DNA of 33,635 nucleotides, taken from assembly GCA_001798595.1 (NCBI GenBank), contig MGSS01000006.1, positions 1 to 33,635 of the forward strand. Reading direction: 5' to 3'. Positions 7,637 through 15,861 of this stretch are shown here, in pieces; position 1 is the stretch's first letter, and the number at the start of each line of letters is the position of its first letter. A program made the position numbers and the translations under genes. The stretch is from Deltaproteobacteria bacterium RIFCSPLOWO2_12_FULL_60_19. GTDB taxonomy: Bacteria > Desulfobacterota > Binatia > UBA9968. The notes below the pieces were generated by a model, which had not been told where the DNA came from, ran no database searches, and saw only the letters and a program-made list of their open reading frames with translations.

Positions 7637-8980
7637 ATGGCGGCGATGGAGCTGTTCGACTCCCCTCCCTCCAAGGCTCGAAGCGGCCCCGCCCCGCTGG
7701 CGGAGCGGATGCGTCCCGTGACGCTCGACGAATTCATCGGGCAACAGCACCTGCTCGGCCCGGGAAAGCTACTGCGGGAAGCGGCGCATGCGGGCAATTT
7801 ACGGTCGCTCATTCTCTGGGGGCCGCCGGGGAGCGGCAAGACGACGCTGGCGCAAATCCTCGCGCGATCCGGCGGCGCCGAGTGCGTCCCCTTTTCCGCG
7901 GTCTCCTCCGGCGTCAAGGAACTCAAGAAAATCATCGAGGAGGCCGAGCATCTCCATCGTCTGGGAAAACCCACCGTCCTGTTCGTCGACGAGATTCACC
8001 ATTTTAATAAGGCGCAGCAGGACACTTTTCTTCCGCACGTGGAGCGCGGTGTCATCGTTTTGATCGGCGCGACCACGGAGAATCCTTCCTTCGAAGTCAT
8101 CGCGCCGCTGCTGTCGCGCTGCCAGGTGCTGGTCCTAAATCCGCTCTCGCCGGAGGAGATCGGCGCGATCGTCGACCGGGCGCTCACGGACGCGAAGCGC
8201 GGCATGGGAGATTTGGGCCTCCGCCTGACGGCGGATGCAAAAGAGTTTCTCGTTGAGCAGAGCCAGGGCGACGCCCGCGTCGCGCTGAACGCGATTGAAA
8301 CCGCGACGGCGCTCGTGCGCCGGGACAAAAACAAAAAAAATGAGATTGATCTCGCGCCCGTTCAGGAAGCGCTCCAGAAAAAAGCTCTGCTCTACGACAA
8401 GGCCGGGGACGAGCATTACAACGTCATCTCGGCCTTTATCAAAAGCATGAGAGGCAGCGACCCGGACGCCGCTCTTTACTGGCTCATGAGGATGATCGAA
8501 GCCGGCGAAGACCCTCTGTTTATCGCGCGGCGGATGATTATCTTCGCGGCGGAAGATATCGGCAACGCCGATCCGCAGGCGCTCCAGGTGGCGGTAGCGG
8601 CCAAAGACGCCGTGCATTTCGTCGGCCTGCCGGAAGGCAGGATCCCGCTCGCCCAGGCGACGACCTATCTCGCCACCGCGCCCAAGTCCAACGCGTCGTA
8701 CAAGGCGATGCTCGCGGCCGACAAAGATGTCCAGGAAAGAGGGGCGCTGCCGGTTCCGCTCCACCTGCGCAACGCGCCGACGGAGCTGATGGAAAAACTG
8801 GGCTACGGCAAGGGTTACCGCTACGCGCACAATTTTCCCGGCCACATCGTCGAGCAGGAGCATCTCCCCGACGCCCTCAAGGGACGGCGCTACTACTCCC
8901 CTTCCGACTCCGGCCACGAGAAAGCGATCAAAGAGCGGATGAAAGATTGGGAGGAGAAAGGGAGCGGAAAGAAGAGTTAG
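7637..8980 (+). CDS. rarA: Replication-associated recombination protein A (AAA+ ATPase)
   Basis: RarA/MgsA is a clamp-loader-like AAA+ ATPase that acts at stalled replication forks with single-strand DNA-binding protein. The product is 447 residues, as expected. Visible features are MRPVTLDEFIGQQHLLG near the N-terminus, Walker A GPPGSGKT at residues 62-69, Walker B VLFVDEIHHFNKAQQD around 114-129, and sensor 1 GATTENPSF. The C-terminal half has SAFIKSMRGSDPDAALYWL, AAEDIGNADPQAL and the tetramer-domain tail VPLHLRNAPT with GYGKGYRYAHNFPG. Two starts are possible, the ATG at 7637 and the ATG at 7646; a GAGG lies at 7618-7621. It is transcribed divergently from the bactofilin gene. Confidence 0.95.
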   Translation: MAAMELFDSPPSKARSGPAPLAERMRPVTLDEFIGQQHLLGPGKLLREAAHAGNLRSLILWGPPGSGKTTLAQILARSGGAECVPFSAVSSGVKELKKIIEEAEHLHRLGKPTVLFVDEIHHFNKAQQDTFLPHVERGVIVLIGATTENPSFEVIAPLLSRCQVLVLNPLSPEEIGAIVDRALTDAKRGMGDLGLRLTADAKEFLVEQSQGDARVALNAIETATALVRRDKNKKNEIDLAPVQEALQKKALLYDKAGDEHYNVISAFIKSMRGSDPDAALYWLMRMIEAGEDPLFIARRMIIFAAEDIGNADPQALQVAVAAKDAVHFVGLPEGRIPLAQATTYLATAPKSNASYKAMLAADKDVQERGALPVPLHLRNAPTELMEKLGYGKGYRYAHNFPGHIVEQEHLPDALKGRRYYSPSDSGHEKAIKERMKDWEEKGSGKKS

Positions 8981-8987
8981 GCGTAGC

Positions 8988-9017
8988 TTGCCAACGTCCG
9001 CCCGCTCTCGGTATATT
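8988..9017 (+). promoter_or_regulatory. Putative sigma-70 promoter for the PhnD-like gene
   Basis: TTGCCA (8988-8993), an 18-base spacer and TATATT (9012-9017) each match the consensus hexamers at five of six positions. They lie 42 bases upstream of the ATG at 9060, immediately after the rarA stop. Confidence 0.5.
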
Positions 9018-9059
9018 GTTTCCTACAGTCGAAAAAAAATAGACCTATACGGAGTTGGA

Positions 9060-9983
9060 ATGAAAATACGTAACAACGCCCTTTTGTTCATCTTTGGGTT
9101 CGTCTTCCCGCTGGTTGCCGCAACTCAGGCGAGCGCCGGCGAAGCGCAAGAGAAGCTGAGAATCAAAACCATTTCGCTAGGCATCGTCACCCGGCGCTCC
9201 CATGCCGAGATCGAGCCGCTGCTGCGGGATTTTATCGGCTACGTCGCGCGCAAGCTCTCTCCCGGCGAGGACATCAAAGGAAGAGTGGTCGTCGCGCCTT
9301 CCGTGTGGCAGCTCGTCAAGCAGCTCGAACAAAAACAGGTCGATTTCTACATGGACAGCCCGTATCCGACCTATCTCATCAATCACCAGAACGCCTCCGT
9401 GCTGCTGCTCCGGCGCTGGAAAGGCGGCAGCGGCGACTACCGCAGCGTGCTGTTCGGGAAGAAAGGCGACGGCGTCTCGCGGCTGGAGGATCTGCCGGGC
9501 AAGATGGTCGCTTTTGAAGATCCGGGATCGACCTCGGGCTATTTCCTGCCCAAGCTTTTCCTCTTAAGGAACGGGCTCAAGCTTGTCGAGAAGACCTCGC
9601 CCGAGGCCGCCGTTCCCGCCGGCCAAGTGGGTTTTTTCTTCGCCCGCTCCAGCAACAAAATCGTCGATCTGGTTCTCGCCAAGACGGTCGCGGCCGGCGC
9701 CTTCAGCAACGACGACTACGAGCGGCTGCCGGAGAAGCGAAAGGAGTCGATCGCAATCCTGGGAGAGACGGACTACTTCCCGCGCAACTTTCTCTCGGTT
9801 AGAAAAGATTTGGATCCGGCGGCGATCGGCCGGCTCGAAGACGTTCTGCTCGCCATGCATCAGGACGAGGAGGGGCGCAAAGTCCTGCAAAAGACCGAGG
9901 GCACGACGAAGTTCGATGTCCTGCCCGGCGGCGAAACCGTCGTCCGCCAAAAACTCGCCGAGCTGTTCGGCTCCCTGAGGTAA
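9060..9983 (+). CDS. PhnD/phosphonate-type periplasmic binding protein
   Basis: The product is 307 residues with a signal peptide (NNALLFIFGFVFPLVAATQA, cleavage near ASAGEA). The mature part fits the phosphate/phosphonate-binding family PF12974: SLGIVTRRSHAEIEPLLRDF, a VVVAPSVWQLVKQLEQKQVD segment, DSPYPTYLINHQ, and the ligand-side loop AFEDPGSTSGYFLPK. These proteins pass oxyanions or related ligands to an ABC importer, or act as sensory domains. No permease or ATPase gene is adjacent, so the transport partner is unknown and the ligand is not predictable. The ATG at 9060 follows GGAG (9051-9054); an earlier in-frame codon has no signal peptide. The next gene is another binding protein 80 bases on. 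Confidence 0.85.
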   Translation: MKIRNNALLFIFGFVFPLVAATQASAGEAQEKLRIKTISLGIVTRRSHAEIEPLLRDFIGYVARKLSPGEDIKGRVVVAPSVWQLVKQLEQKQVDFYMDSPYPTYLINHQNASVLLLRRWKGGSGDYRSVLFGKKGDGVSRLEDLPGKMVAFEDPGSTSGYFLPKLFLLRNGLKLVEKTSPEAAVPAGQVGFFFARSSNKIVDLVLAKTVAAGAFSNDDYERLPEKRKESIAILGETDYFPRNFLSVRKDLDPAAIGRLEDVLLAMHQDEEGRKVLQKTEGTTKFDVLPGGETVVRQKLAELFGSLR

Positions 9984-10063
9984 ACACTTATTCCCGATCT
10001 TCGAGCAGTACCGGCTTAAACAACCGGCATGTTAATAGACTCCGAAGCCATGCGGAGGGCTCT

Positions 10064-11050
10064 ATGAAATACACTTGCCTCTTCGTCTTTCTTCTGCTTG
10101 CAGCCACGTCGTTGGGAGTGCCGCAGCCGCTTCGAGCGCAAACGGAAAAAGAGAAAGTGACTCTGGGCACGATCACTCTTTCGCTAAATAACCTGCCCAT
10201 CTACGTCGCGCAGGAAAAAGGCTATTTCACGGAAGAAAACCTTTTCGTCGAGGCGGTCGTCCTGAACGCGAGCACCCGCGCCATCCCCGCGCTGGTCGGC
10301 CAGTCGATTCACATATCCGCGTCGTCGGCGATGACGACCATCAGAGCCATCGAGAAAGGCGCCGCATTGAAGATCGTCGGCGGCCTGGTCAATGGTCCCA
10401 CATACGACCTCATGGCCCTGCCGAAGTACAAATCCATGAAGGAACTCAAGGGGGCGACGATCGGCGTTACCGGCCTGCTCACCAGCGACACCATCGCCAT
10501 GAAAGAGATGCTCAAGGCCAACGGCCTCGAGTACCCTAGGGACTACGCGATGCTCCAGATGGGCGGCGGGGCGGATCGATGGATCGCGCTCCAGACCGGC
10601 AACATCGCCGCTACGATCCTCAATCCCCCTTACACCTTTGCCGCCGAAGAGGCCCGTTTTAACAACCTCGGCTCGACGGTAAAGTATCTTCCCGACTTCA
10701 CTCAAACCGTGGTCAACGTGCGCGCGGCCTGGGCCAACGAGAAAAGGCCCGTGCTCGTGCGCTTCATGCGGGCGCTGGTCAAGGCCGAGCGCTGGATCTA
10801 CAGCCAGAAGGAAGATACCGCGCGAATCATCGCCAAGAAGCTTAAATTCACCGACAGGCATTCCGAGGAGAGTTGGCGCTACTTCACAGAGAACAGCATC
10901 GTGCCGAGGGACGGAGGGGTGAATCTCAAGGGCATGGACAAGGTCATGCAGCTCCTGGTCGAAGACGGCACGCTGAAACCGCCTTTGCCCCGGCATGACA
11001 AGTACATCGACAATAGTTACCTGGAAGAAGCGCGGCGCGCTGTTCGGTAG
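10064..11050 (+). CDS. NMT1/SsuA-type ABC substrate-binding protein, orphan
   Basis: The product is 328 residues with a signal peptide (CLFVFLLLAATSLGVPQPLR, cleavage near LRAQ). The mature protein starts with the family signature VTLGTITLSLNNLPIYVAQE followed by KGYFTEENLFVEAVVL. It continues through the periplasmic-binding fold (SASSAMTTIRAIEKGAALKI, KELKGATIGVTGLLTSDTIA). Relatives bind sulfonates, nitrate, taurine or pyrimidine precursors; specificity here is unknown. Purine-rich GGAGG lies just before the ATG. No permease or ATPase gene follows, so it may use the importer at 15095-17564 or one outside the window. Confidence 0.87.
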   Translation: MKYTCLFVFLLLAATSLGVPQPLRAQTEKEKVTLGTITLSLNNLPIYVAQEKGYFTEENLFVEAVVLNASTRAIPALVGQSIHISASSAMTTIRAIEKGAALKIVGGLVNGPTYDLMALPKYKSMKELKGATIGVTGLLTSDTIAMKEMLKANGLEYPRDYAMLQMGGGADRWIALQTGNIAATILNPPYTFAAEEARFNNLGSTVKYLPDFTQTVVNVRAAWANEKRPVLVRFMRALVKAERWIYSQKEDTARIIAKKLKFTDRHSEESWRYFTENSIVPRDGGVNLKGMDKVMQLLVEDGTLKPPLPRHDKYIDNSYLEEARRAVR

Positions 11051-11119
11051 TCGCGCGGCTTCAGCATGGTGGAATGAACGTCGCGTTCCGTGCTATGTTG
11101 CACAAATTAAGGACCGCTT

Positions 11120-11662
11120 ATGCTTAAAGCCCGTTTTCGAAGATGGATCACCGACGGCGAGCAGTTGCGGCGGCTCAAGCTGCTCGGCGCGGTGCCTTTG
11201 TTCGCCGGCCTCACCCGGCGGCAGCTTGGCAAGCTAAACGTCAAGCTCTTCGAGAAACACTACGGGGCGGGCGAGGCAATCTTTCGCGAAGGCGATCCGG
11301 GCAATGCCCTGTTCATCGTCCTCGAAGGCAAGGTCGCGATTACGCATGGCGTCGACGGAGTCGAAAAGCCGCTGGCGACTCTATCGCCCGGCGCCTACTT
11401 CGGCGAGCTGGCGTTGATCGACGACCAGCCCCGTTTCGCGACCGCCCGCGCCGACGAAGACTCCGTGCTGCTGATTCTATACAAGAGCCATTTCGACCAG
11501 CTGAGCGAAGGCAATAAATCGCTCGCCATCCACGTGATGGGGAACCTGCTCAAAGCCCTCGCGGGTTACCTGAGAGTGGTCCAGGCTCGCGGCGCTATCC
11601 GTCCCGCCTCTTCCAGGCCGGCCGAGCAAAGCGCGATGCCGGCGGAGCGCGGTCGACGCTGA
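11120..11662 (+). CDS. Stand-alone cyclic-nucleotide-binding domain protein
   Basis: The product is 180 residues with one CNB fold (about 15-140): LGAVPLFAGLTRRQLGKLN, GAGEAIFREGDPGNALFIVL, EGKVAITH and GAYFGELALIDDQPRFATAR. The phosphate-binding cassette has the conserved Gly-Glu and Arg, but Phe replaces the usual Ser/Thr after the Arg, so affinity or ligand may be altered. Unlike CRP, no helix-turn-helix follows; the tail is polar and low-complexity. It is therefore more likely a signalling partner than a DNA-binding regulator. AAGGA precedes the ATG. The AI-2E permease gene starts 14 bases after the stop and the cyclase follows, so all three are probably one operon. Confidence 0.88.
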   Translation: MLKARFRRWITDGEQLRRLKLLGAVPLFAGLTRRQLGKLNVKLFEKHYGAGEAIFREGDPGNALFIVLEGKVAITHGVDGVEKPLATLSPGAYFGELALIDDQPRFATARADEDSVLLILYKSHFDQLSEGNKSLAIHVMGNLLKALAGYLRVVQARGAIRPASSRPAEQSAMPAERGRR

Positions 11663-11676
11663 CGTAAGGACGGCGC

Positions 11677-12792
11677 ATGCAGACTCATCCAGACACGCGC
11701 GAGTCAAGCCGCTGGCTTCCGCCTCCCTCTATCCTCTGGGGGTTGGGCATCGCCGCCTTTGCCGTCCTGCTCTATATTTCCCGCGAATTCGTCGTCATCC
11801 TGTTGCTTTCAGCCGGCCTGGCCTATGTGCTGAACCCGCTCGTCAAAATCGCCGAGGGGCTCGCGATCAAGCGCGATTTGGCGGTGGCCGCGATCTATCT
11901 CGGGCTGGCCGTCCTCCTGGTGGCGGCATGGATCTTCCTCTCTCCCCATTTAACCGCCGAGGTGAACGAGCTGGCGTCCGGCTCCCCTTCCAACACGGAA
12001 CGGATCGATCAGGCGATTAACGCCCTCCAACAGGAAATCATCGCAAAATACCCGGCCGCCCGGCGCTGGGTCGGCAGTCCCGAGACGCGCAACGAGCGCC
12101 TGAGCGCCTTTCTCGAACAGCAGACCGCCTATCTCCCCAACCTGCTGACGCACATGGTATCGATCGTCCTGGCGATCGTGTTGGTGCCGGCGTTTTCCTA
12201 TTTTCTGTTGCGCGACGGCGCCAAGATCGGCCAACTCCTCATCAACTCCCTCCCGCCGGCGCACATCGAGACCTCGGTCGCCGTCTGGTGTGAGATCGAG
12301 CGGGTCCTCGGCCGCTATTTGCGCGGCCTGGCGATCAACAGCGCGATCACCGGCGCGATCACCGCTCTCGGGCTCTGGGCGCTGGGAGTGGACTATCCGC
12401 TGCTGCTGGGCGCGTTTTGTGGCCTGGCCGGCGCCGTGCCGTACGTGGGCCCGGTGCTGAGCGGCGGCGCGGTCGCCGTGGTCGCCATGATCCAATTCGC
12501 CAGCCTGGCTCCGCTCGCCAAGGTCCTGACGCTCTTTCTGTCGATCAGGCTCGTCGACATGGTGTTGATCCACCCGACCACCATCGGCAAGAGCGTGCGC
12601 CTTCATCCCGCGTTGCTGATGGGCTCGGTCATCGTCGGCGGCAACGTCTTCGGATTGATCGGCCTGATCGTGGCCGTCCCGGTGGTCACGTCGATCCAGG
12701 AGATTGCCAGGCTGTTGCTGGAACGGCGTCGCTACCGGCTGGGCGCGCGCGCCCGGCGCGACGAAGCTCCCGCGCAACCGTACGTGTGCTGA
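11677..12792 (+). CDS. AI-2E/PerM family membrane transporter
   Basis: The product is 371 residues with the AI-2E transporter family pattern. A first helix pair (SILWGLGIAAFAVLLYISRE, FVVILLLSAGLAYVLNPLV) is followed by a third helix ending in LSPHL, an amphipathic extra-membrane region (about 90-150), then the second membrane half. Key family words are VLVPAFSYFLLRDG, GAVPYVGPVLSGG, HPTTIGKSVRLHPALLMGSV and GLIGLIVAVPV. Members include AI-2 exporters and Na+/H+ antiporter-like proteins; the substrate here is unknown. AAGGA lies nine bases before the ATG. The stop is separated from the cyclase ATG by a single base, indicating translational coupling. Confidence 0.9.
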   Translation: MQTHPDTRESSRWLPPPSILWGLGIAAFAVLLYISREFVVILLLSAGLAYVLNPLVKIAEGLAIKRDLAVAAIYLGLAVLLVAAWIFLSPHLTAEVNELASGSPSNTERIDQAINALQQEIIAKYPAARRWVGSPETRNERLSAFLEQQTAYLPNLLTHMVSIVLAIVLVPAFSYFLLRDGAKIGQLLINSLPPAHIETSVAVWCEIERVLGRYLRGLAINSAITGAITALGLWALGVDYPLLLGAFCGLAGAVPYVGPVLSGGAVAVVAMIQFASLAPLAKVLTLFLSIRLVDMVLIHPTTIGKSVRLHPALLMGSVIVGGNVFGLIGLIVAVPVVTSIQEIARLLLERRRYRLGARARRDEAPAQPYVC

Positions 12793-12793
12793 C

Positions 12794-13915
12794 ATGAGCG
12801 CAGCGCAAAGCAAACTTAGTCTTTCTCCTCAATGCGGCATCTGCGGGACGGTGCTCGCCGGACCGTTGCGCCACCTGTTTCACCTGGTAGGCATCAAGCG
12901 CAGCCCGCGCAACCCCAACATCTGCAACCGCTGCGGCGCGCACGTGCAGGAAGGGCGGCTCGTCGAGGTGACGGTCCTCTTCGCCGATCTGTCGTCGTTC
13001 ACCGAACTGACGCAGGAGCTGGGCGCCGAGCGGACGCACGAGATCGTCGACGCCTTTTTGCGCGCCGCCAGCGCGGCGATCGCAAAATTCGGCGGCTTCA
13101 TCGACAAATACATCGGGGACGCGGCGATGGCGCTGTTCAACGTGCCGGTCAAACTGGAAGACCACCCCCGCCGGGCGGTCGCCGCCGCGCTTGAGCTGCA
13201 AAGCGACATGACGGCGCTGCGCGAGCGCTTCCAGATGGACTTGAAAACCGCCGCCGGCATCGCCTCCGGCTGGGCCCGGGTCGGGCGGGTCGGCTCAAGC
13301 GACAGCAAGGACTTCACCGCGATCGGCGACGTGGTCAATCTTGCGGCCCGCCTCGAAGCAAAAACCAATCCCGGAGAAATTCTCGTCAGCCGGGAGACCT
13401 ACGACAAGATCGCGGCGGAGTTCCCCGACGTCGCCCCGGAGCGGCTCGCGCTCAAGGGTTTCAAGGAGGCGGTTCCCGCCTATCGCCTGCACGGCGGCGC
13501 CCGCGCGCCGCGCATCGAGGCGGCGGAGAAAGAATCAAAGAAGCGCGGCATCAGCTGGGGCGCGGTCATCTTCGGCCTCCTGGGAGCGCCCTGCGCGGTG
13601 ACGACCTTGATCAGCCCGCTCGCCGTCATTCTCGGCGTGGGAACACTCTTCGGCCTCTCCGGCGCGCTCGCCTTTCTCGATCAGGGGCCGATACGGATTC
13701 CCGTGCTGATTTTCGCCGCGCTTGCGGCGCTCGCCAATCTCTACACTCTGTGGCACGCGCGACAGCTGCGGGCGCAGGCCGCGGAGCATCTGGCCGGGAT
13801 GACCCGTCTGGAAAAACGAAGCGCGGCCATCATTCTGGTTTCGGCCACCGCTTCTCTGCTGATGGTCCTGTTTGAGATCATCGCGCACGCCCTCTACCAC
13901 GGCAGCCCCCTGTGA
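12794..13915 (+). CDS. Class III adenylate/guanylate cyclase, membrane-anchored, with zinc ribbon
   Basis: The product is 373 residues in three parts. First, a small zinc ribbon with CxxC at 14/17 and 44/47. Second, a class III cyclase domain (about 55-250). Third, three or four hydrophobic helices (about 265-370). The catalytic set looks complete: metal-binding aspartates D65 (LFADLSSFT) and D109 (KYIGDA), base-recognising K105 and T175 (FTAIGD), and the transition-state residues N182 and R186 (NLAARLEA). The Lys/Thr pair suggests ATP, so cAMP is the likely product. The start is the ATG one base after the upstream stop; longer versions overlap the permease gene. Together with the CNB protein two genes upstream it makes a local cyclic-nucleotide module. 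Confidence 0.9.
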   Translation: MSAAQSKLSLSPQCGICGTVLAGPLRHLFHLVGIKRSPRNPNICNRCGAHVQEGRLVEVTVLFADLSSFTELTQELGAERTHEIVDAFLRAASAAIAKFGGFIDKYIGDAAMALFNVPVKLEDHPRRAVAAALELQSDMTALRERFQMDLKTAAGIASGWARVGRVGSSDSKDFTAIGDVVNLAARLEAKTNPGEILVSRETYDKIAAEFPDVAPERLALKGFKEAVPAYRLHGGARAPRIEAAEKESKKRGISWGAVIFGLLGAPCAVTTLISPLAVILGVGTLFGLSGALAFLDQGPIRIPVLIFAALAALANLYTLWHARQLRAQAAEHLAGMTRLEKRSAAIILVSATASLLMVLFEIIAHALYHGSPL

Positions 13916-13918
13916 TGC

Positions 13919-13947
13919 TTGACACCGAGTTGCCCCTGCCATAGTAT
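13919..13947 (+). promoter_or_regulatory. Sigma-70 promoter of the SsuABC-like operon
   Basis: A consensus TTGACA (13919-13924), exactly 17 bases, and TAGTAT (13942-13947) lie just after the cyclase stop and about 70 bases ahead of the ATG at 14017. This marks the start of the importer operon. Confidence 0.7.
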
Positions 13948-14016
13948 CCGCTCAGCATTACGGAACGCCTTCAGCATGCTCACGTTAAAGTCCATCTCTG
14001 CTAGAGGAGGAACGCT

Positions 14017-15018
14017 ATGAAGAACCGCAAGAGAATTAACGCCCTGGCCGTTTTGTTCCTTTCCGTCCTGGTTTCGATCGCCGCAGCCGGCCGGGCCGAG
14101 GCCCAAAAGATCAAATTGGGCTCGTCCCTGAGCCCGCCGTCGCTCGACTCGATCTCGCCCTATGTGGCCATCGAGAAAGGCTTTTTCAAGAAGTACGGGC
14201 TTGATGTCGAAGTGACGGAGTTCCGCGGCGACGCCGTGCACGTCAAGGCGCTGCTCTCCGGCGACATAAATCTCTCGATCAACATGGGCGCTACCGAAGG
14301 GATCGTCAGCGCCTCGAAAAAGGCGCCGATCCGGCTCTGGGTGGTCGCCAATCCGATCACGCCGTATCACTTCGTCGCGCGCAAAGAGGCCGGCACGACG
14401 CTCCAGGCGCTAGTCGGAAAGAACATTGCGGTCTCCGGCATCGGCGCGATCTCGTATCACATTCCGCGCATGGTGCTGGAGCGAAGCGGCATTGATCCGG
14501 AAAAAATGAAATACGTCGCCGTCGGCTCTCCGGCGGACCGCTTCAAAGCGCTGGTGGCGGGAAAAGTCGATGCGACCGTCGTCACCAACTCGGAGGCAGC
14601 CAAGCTCGTGAAATATCCGGAAATCATAGCTCTGGTCAATGTGCCCAAGCTCATCCCGGAGATTCCCTACGAGTTCGGCATGGCGAGAGAAGACTACCTC
14701 CAGAAGAACGCCGACACGGTCCAGAAACTCACCAAGGCCATCATGGAAGCCAACCGTTGGATCGCCGCCAACAAGGCCGGCACGGTCGAGGTGGCCAAAA
14801 AAATTCTGCCGGAGGAAAGCGCGGACGTGCTGGGCAAGGCTTACGACCTGGCGGACCCGCGCATCTGGGGCGTCAACGGCGACATCTCGGAGGCGTCGTA
14901 CAACTTCACCGCGGAATTTCTCAAGAAGGTCGGCTACCTGGAAACGCCGGTCCCGTTCAATCGGTTTTTCGACCGGCGCTTCGTCGATCAGGCGCTGAAA
15001 GAATTAGGCCGGAAGTAA
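14017..15018 (+). CDS. NMT1/SsuA-type ABC substrate-binding protein
   Basis: The product is 333 residues with a signal peptide (NALAVLFLSVLVSIAAAGRA, cleavage near AEAQ). The mature part has the binding-protein signature SPYVAIEKGFFKKYGLDVEV, then GDINLSINMGATEGIVSASK and FVARKEAGTTLQALVGKNIA. A strong RBS (AGAGGAGGAA) precedes the ATG, and its own promoter is at 13919. It is followed by the ATPase and two permeases of the same importer class, so it is the likely cognate receptor. Ligands of this class include sulfonates, nitrate and organic N or S compounds; which one applies cannot be read from the sequence. Confidence 0.88.
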   Translation: MKNRKRINALAVLFLSVLVSIAAAGRAEAQKIKLGSSLSPPSLDSISPYVAIEKGFFKKYGLDVEVTEFRGDAVHVKALLSGDINLSINMGATEGIVSASKKAPIRLWVVANPITPYHFVARKEAGTTLQALVGKNIAVSGIGAISYHIPRMVLERSGIDPEKMKYVAVGSPADRFKALVAGKVDATVVTNSEAAKLVKYPEIIALVNVPKLIPEIPYEFGMAREDYLQKNADTVQKLTKAIMEANRWIAANKAGTVEVAKKILPEESADVLGKAYDLADPRIWGVNGDISEASYNFTAEFLKKVGYLETPVPFNRFFDRRFVDQALKELGRK

Positions 15019-15021
15019 TGA

Positions 15022-15093
15022 CCACGTGTTCGTGATCGTGTTCATGTTCGTCGCGAGCGCGAGCACGAGCAACGAGCACGAGTCACGATAACG
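15022..15093. repeat. Repeat C (cgtgttcgtgatcgtg family) inside the importer operon
   Basis: The whole gap between the binding-protein and ATPase genes consists of alternating cgtgttcgtg / atcgtg words and their complements (gagcacgag, cacgat), able to fold back on itself. Related copies lie at 17573-17660 and 18904-18952. The element runs up to the ATPase start and leaves it with no visible Shine-Dalgarno sequence. Confidence 0.7.
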
Positions 15094-15094
15094 T

Positions 15095-15856
15095 ATGCTT
15101 GAGGTTCGGCAGCTCAGTAAAGTTTTTTTCGAGCAGAACGATCCGAGCAAGCCCGGCCTCGTTGCCCTCTACGACGTCTCCTTCTCCGTTCGCAAGAACG
15201 AATTCGTCTGCTTGCTCGGCCCGAGCGGCTGCGGCAAGACCACGCTGATCCGCGTCATCGCCGGGCTGATTCAGGCCGATCGAGGCGAGATACGCGTCGA
15301 CGGTAAGCCGGTGACGGCGCCGGGGCGCGACCGCTGCATGGTCTTCCAACAGTTCGGTCTGCTCCCCTGGCGCACCGTGCTCGGCAACGTCGAGTTCGGC
15401 CTGGAGATCGACGGCATCCCGCGCGAACAACGTCGCGAGATTTCCCGCCGGTATCTTGAGCTGGTGGGGCTTCACGGCTTCGAAAACTACTACCCACACC
15501 AGATATCCGGCGGGATGCAGCAGCGCGTGGGCATCGCGCGCGCCCTCTCCAAGGAGCCCGACATCCTGCTTATGGACGAGCCTTTCGGCGCCGTGGACGC
15601 GCAGACCCGCGAGCAGTTGCAAGAGGAGCTGCTCAAGATCTGGTCCAAGACCGATACGACCGTCATCTTCGTCACGCACAGCATCGACGAGTCGGTTTAC
15701 TTGTCGGATCGCGTGATCGTGATGCAGTCGCGCCCCGGCCGCATCAAGGAAGAGGTGCGCGTGGAGCTGCCGCGCCCGCGGTGGGAAGGCGACGTCAAAG
15801 CCGACCCGCGCTTCGCCGAGCTGCGCGCGCGCATCCGGGAATCGCTCAGAGGTTGA
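15095..15856 (+). CDS. ABC importer ATPase, SsuB/NrtD/TauB type
   Basis: The product is 253 residues. All nucleotide-binding motifs are present in order: Walker [19 protein letters not shown]-loop [17 protein letters not shown] signature [15 protein letters not shown], Walker [13 protein letters not shown], and the switch histidine in VTHSIDESV. The sequence resembles the sulfonate/nitrate/taurine group. The ATG at 15095 lies directly behind repeat C with no RBS. The stop is five bases ahead of the next gene, so the ATPase and first permease are translated as a pair. Confidence 0.92.
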   Translation: MLEVRQLSKVFFEQNDPSKPGLVALYDVSFSVRKNEFVCLLGPSGCGKTTLIRVIAGLIQADRGEIRVDGKPVTAPGRDRCMVFQQFGLLPWRTVLGNVEFGLEIDGIPREQRREISRRYLELVGLHGFENYYPHQISGGMQQRVGIARALSKEPDILLMDEPFGAVDAQTREQLQEELLKIWSKTDTTVIFVTHSIDESVYLSDRVIVMQSRPGRIKEEVRVELPRPRWEGDVKADPRFAELRARIRESLRG

Positions 15857-15861
15857 ATCCC

